Origin: Thermoguttaceae bacterium
GTDB lineage: Bacteria > Planctomycetota > Planctomycetia > Pirellulales > Thermoguttaceae
Direction of reading: 5' to 3'
Assembly (NCBI GenBank): GCA_017405595.1
Contig: JAFRAC010000017.1
Span: forward strand, 1-64,000
DNA length: 64,000 nt
The notes beneath the pieces were generated by a model. The model was not told where the DNA came from. It did no database searches and worked only from the letters and a program-made list of their open reading frames with translations. A program made the translations under genes and the position numbers. This document shows, one piece after another, positions 62,353-64,000 of this stretch (position 1 is the first letter of the stretch; the number at the start of each line of letters is the position of its first letter).

Positions 62353-64000
62353 ATGAAATTGACAACGGCCGTTCTGGGTCTTTTAGGACTGTTTCTGTTT
62401 TCGTTTGCTTTCGGCCTTTCGGCGCAGGAAACTTCGTTCCCGCACCAAATGCCCGCCGAAACGTACCAGACCCCTTCCAATCCCTCCTACGACGAAATGG
62501 CCCGCATTTTTGCCGATCCGTTCGGCCATGTGCGAACCGGTGTCTACTGGTATTGGCTTTCGGGGAACTTCTCGAGTGAAGGGGTTGTCAAAGACCTCCG
62601 GGCGATGAAATCGGTCGGTATTGACCGCGCCTACATCGGCGATATCGGAGTCGACGGAATGGCGCGCGGTGCCGGACGCACCTTCTCTCCCCAGTGGTGG
62701 GACGCCATCGGCGCCGCCCTCAAAACGGCCTCCGAACTCGACATTGAAATGGGCATTTTCAATTCCCCCGGCTGGAGTCAGTCCGGCGGTCCCTGGGTTA
62801 CCCCCGAACGGGCGATGCGCTATCTGGCTTCGAGCAGTGTCTCGGTTACCGGACCGGCGAAATTTGCAGAGAAGCTTCCGGTTCCCGGAACCGGCAAAGC
62901 CGCCGAGGAGTTCCGCGATGTGAAAGTTGTTGCCTATCCGGCGCTCCCCGAAGGGGAAGAGCAGATTCTCGATTTCGGCGAGGAAGGGAAAGATCTTCCG
63001 AAGGATTCCCCCGTTTCCTTTTCATTCAAATTCGATCAGCCGGCGACTCTCCGCAGTCTCGTGATCGAAACCACAGAGTCTCCGATTGTTGCCGAGGGAG
63101 TCGTCCGTGCAGGGGGCGCTAATGATCCGGCGCGCGAAGTCGCGCGCTTTAAAGTGAACCGGTTCAATCCGGACATCAATGTCGGCTTCATCCCTTACGC
63201 GCCGACCGTCATTTCGCTTCCGGAAATTAAAACACAGGAACTCTCCGTGACCCTGAAATCCGACCGCAAGGGGGCGGGTATCCGCCGTATTACCGTTTCC
63301 CAGCGGCCGCAGATCGACTCTTTCTACGAAAAAACGCTTGCCAAGCTCCACCAGACGCCCCATCCGATGTGGACCGAGTATCAGTGGCCGAGCGGGCCCG
63401 CGGTCAGCGATCCGGGTTTTTTGGTTGATCCGTCGAGTGTCGTTGATCTTTCCGATAAGATGGCGGCCGACGGAACCCTCACCTGGGACGTGCCGGAGGG
63501 GAACTGGGTCATCCTCCGAACCGGAATGGCCCCGACCGGCCAGAAAAACGCCCCGGCGGTTCCCGAGGCGACCGGTTACGAAACCGACAAAATGAGCCGC
63601 GAGCATATCAAGTATCACTTTGATTCCATGCTTGGCGAAATCCTTCAGCGGTTCCCCAAAGAAGACACCAAGTCGCTGAAATACGCGGTTTTGGACAGTT
63701 ACGAGGTCGGCGGCCAGAACTTCACCGACGCCTTTTTCGAAAAATTCGAGAAAGAGTTCGGCTATGATCCGACGCCGTACCTTCCCGCTTTCTTCGGAAC
63801 CGTGGTCGGCGATCCGGAAAAATCGGACCGTTTCCTCTGGGACCTCCGCCGCTTCATCGCCGACGAAATCGCTTACAGTTATGTCGGGGGTCTGCGTGAC
63901 GCCAGCAACGAGCACGGCCTGAAAACCTGGCTTGAATGTTACGGGCACTGGGGGTTCTGCGGCGAGTTCCTGCAATACGGCGGCCAGTCGAACGAAGTCG
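62353..64000 (+). CDS. Secreted alpha-L-rhamnosidase-like protein, GH106 type (3' end outside window)
   Basis: At least 549 residues are visible, with no stop before the window ends. A signal peptide (MKLTTAVLGLLGLFLFSFAF, then GLSAQ) is followed by the GH106 start: FADPFGHVRTGVYWYWLSGN then VKDLRAMKSVGIDRAYIGDI. SPGWSQSGGPWVTPERAMRY, KYAVLDSYEVGGQNFTDAFF and the GHWGFCGEF block also match the catalytic barrel of GH106 enzymes, which release rhamnose from pectic rhamnogalacturonans. ATG 62353 has GAGGAGAG upstream. The C-terminal part and possible carbohydrate-binding domains lie beyond the window. Confidence 0.88.
   Translation, partial: MKLTTAVLGLLGLFLFSFAFGLSAQETSFPHQMPAETYQTPSNPSYDEMARIFADPFGHVRTGVYWYWLSGNFSSEGVVKDLRAMKSVGIDRAYIGDIGVDGMARGAGRTFSPQWWDAIGAALKTASELDIEMGIFNSPGWSQSGGPWVTPERAMRYLASSSVSVTGPAKFAEKLPVPGTGKAAEEFRDVKVVAYPALPEGEEQILDFGEEGKDLPKDSPVSFSFKFDQPATLRSLVIETTESPIVAEGVVRAGGANDPAREVARFKVNRFNPDINVGFIPYAPTVISLPEIKTQELSVTLKSDRKGAGIRRITVSQRPQIDSFYEKTLAKLHQTPHPMWTEYQWPSGPAVSDPGFLVDPSSVVDLSDKMAADGTLTWDVPEGNWVILRTGMAPTGQKNAPAVPEATGYETDKMSREHIKYHFDSMLGEILQRFPKEDTKSLKYAVLDSYEVGGQNFTDAFFEKFEKEFGYDPTPYLPAFFGTVVGDPEKSDRFLWDLRRFIADEIAYSYVGGLRDASNEHGLKTWLECYGHWGFCGEFLQYGGQSNEV

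Noticed and set aside
1..64000. tRNA, rRNA or complete insertion sequences
   Set aside because: No tRNA-like GTTCGANTC arms with cloverleaf pairing, rRNA stretches or transposase genes were recognised by eye; a tRNAscan/Infernal run would settle this.

Overview
The window reads as a chromosomal segment of a member of the Planctomycetota (PVC group), GC-rich, probably heterotrophic and anaerobic or microaerobic. The lineage call rests on several hallmark families found together: two DUF1559 pseudopilin-like proteins with the [19 protein letters not shown]-terminus and a C-terminal H-x9-DG motif, a large exoprotein starting with a LEPR-XLL type motif and ending in dockerin-like repeats, a TPR protein carrying two RNA polymerase alpha-CTD domains, and an HzsA-related c-type cytochrome. 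The closest genus cannot be told from the sequence alone.

Layout. 1-1.7 kb: 3' end of an unknown gene, then a DUF1559 gene read leftwards from a consensus promoter through a cobalamin riboswitch. 1.7-5.7 kb: cysS-ruvC-ruvA-ruvB on the minus strand. 5.8-8.5 kb: a compact minus-strand operon with ExbB/MotA-like and ExbD/TolR-like proteins plus two unrecognised single-span membrane proteins. 8.6-13.2 kb: LEPR-XLL beta-helix/dockerin protein and the TPR/alpha-CTD protein. 13.5-16.3 kb: O-antigen ligase-like membrane protein with C-terminal TPRs. 16.4-19.7 kb: SDR dehydrogenase, then an AT-richer accessory patch with a glycosyltransferase-8 remnant, stacked hairpins, two GYF_2-domain paralogues with repeated leaders and a small gene interrupted by TAG. 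19.7-28.7 kb: leuS, an aminotransferase, argG, an MFS exporter and a lipoprotein esterase. 28.8-39.5 kb: two close beta-helix paralogues flanking a minus-strand zinc-uptake cluster (znuA, znuC, znuB, a lipoprotein, two small Cys/His proteins and a His-rich DUF1559 protein that is frameshifted). 40.1-44.5 kb: HzsA-related dihaem protein and a GT-C glycosyltransferase. 44.5-48.8 kb: SRP RNA, dnaX, a CcsA/HemX-like gene and hemA on the minus strand. 49-52.2 kb: LysM protein and a GspA/ExeA-like ATPase. 52.3-55 kb: methyltransferase and nucleoside-type MFS transporter. 55.2-58 kb: porin with translationally coupled umuC. 58.3-62.2 kb: rpoB, standing alone between its own promoter and terminator. 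62.35 kb to the end: 5' part of a GH106-like alpha-L-rhamnosidase.

The most interesting theme is that both DUF1559 pseudopilin-like genes sit under metal or cofactor supply contexts. One is behind a B12 riboswitch. The other is inside a zinc ABC-importer cluster and carries a His/Asp-rich insert like the zinc-binding loop of the neighbouring ZnuA. This suggests, as an inference, that some members of this abundant and poorly understood family are surface filaments or receptors for scarce metals and cofactors. A second notable signal is an A9 slippery tract in dnaX with a stop codon immediately available in the shifted frame, predicting a gamma-type short product.
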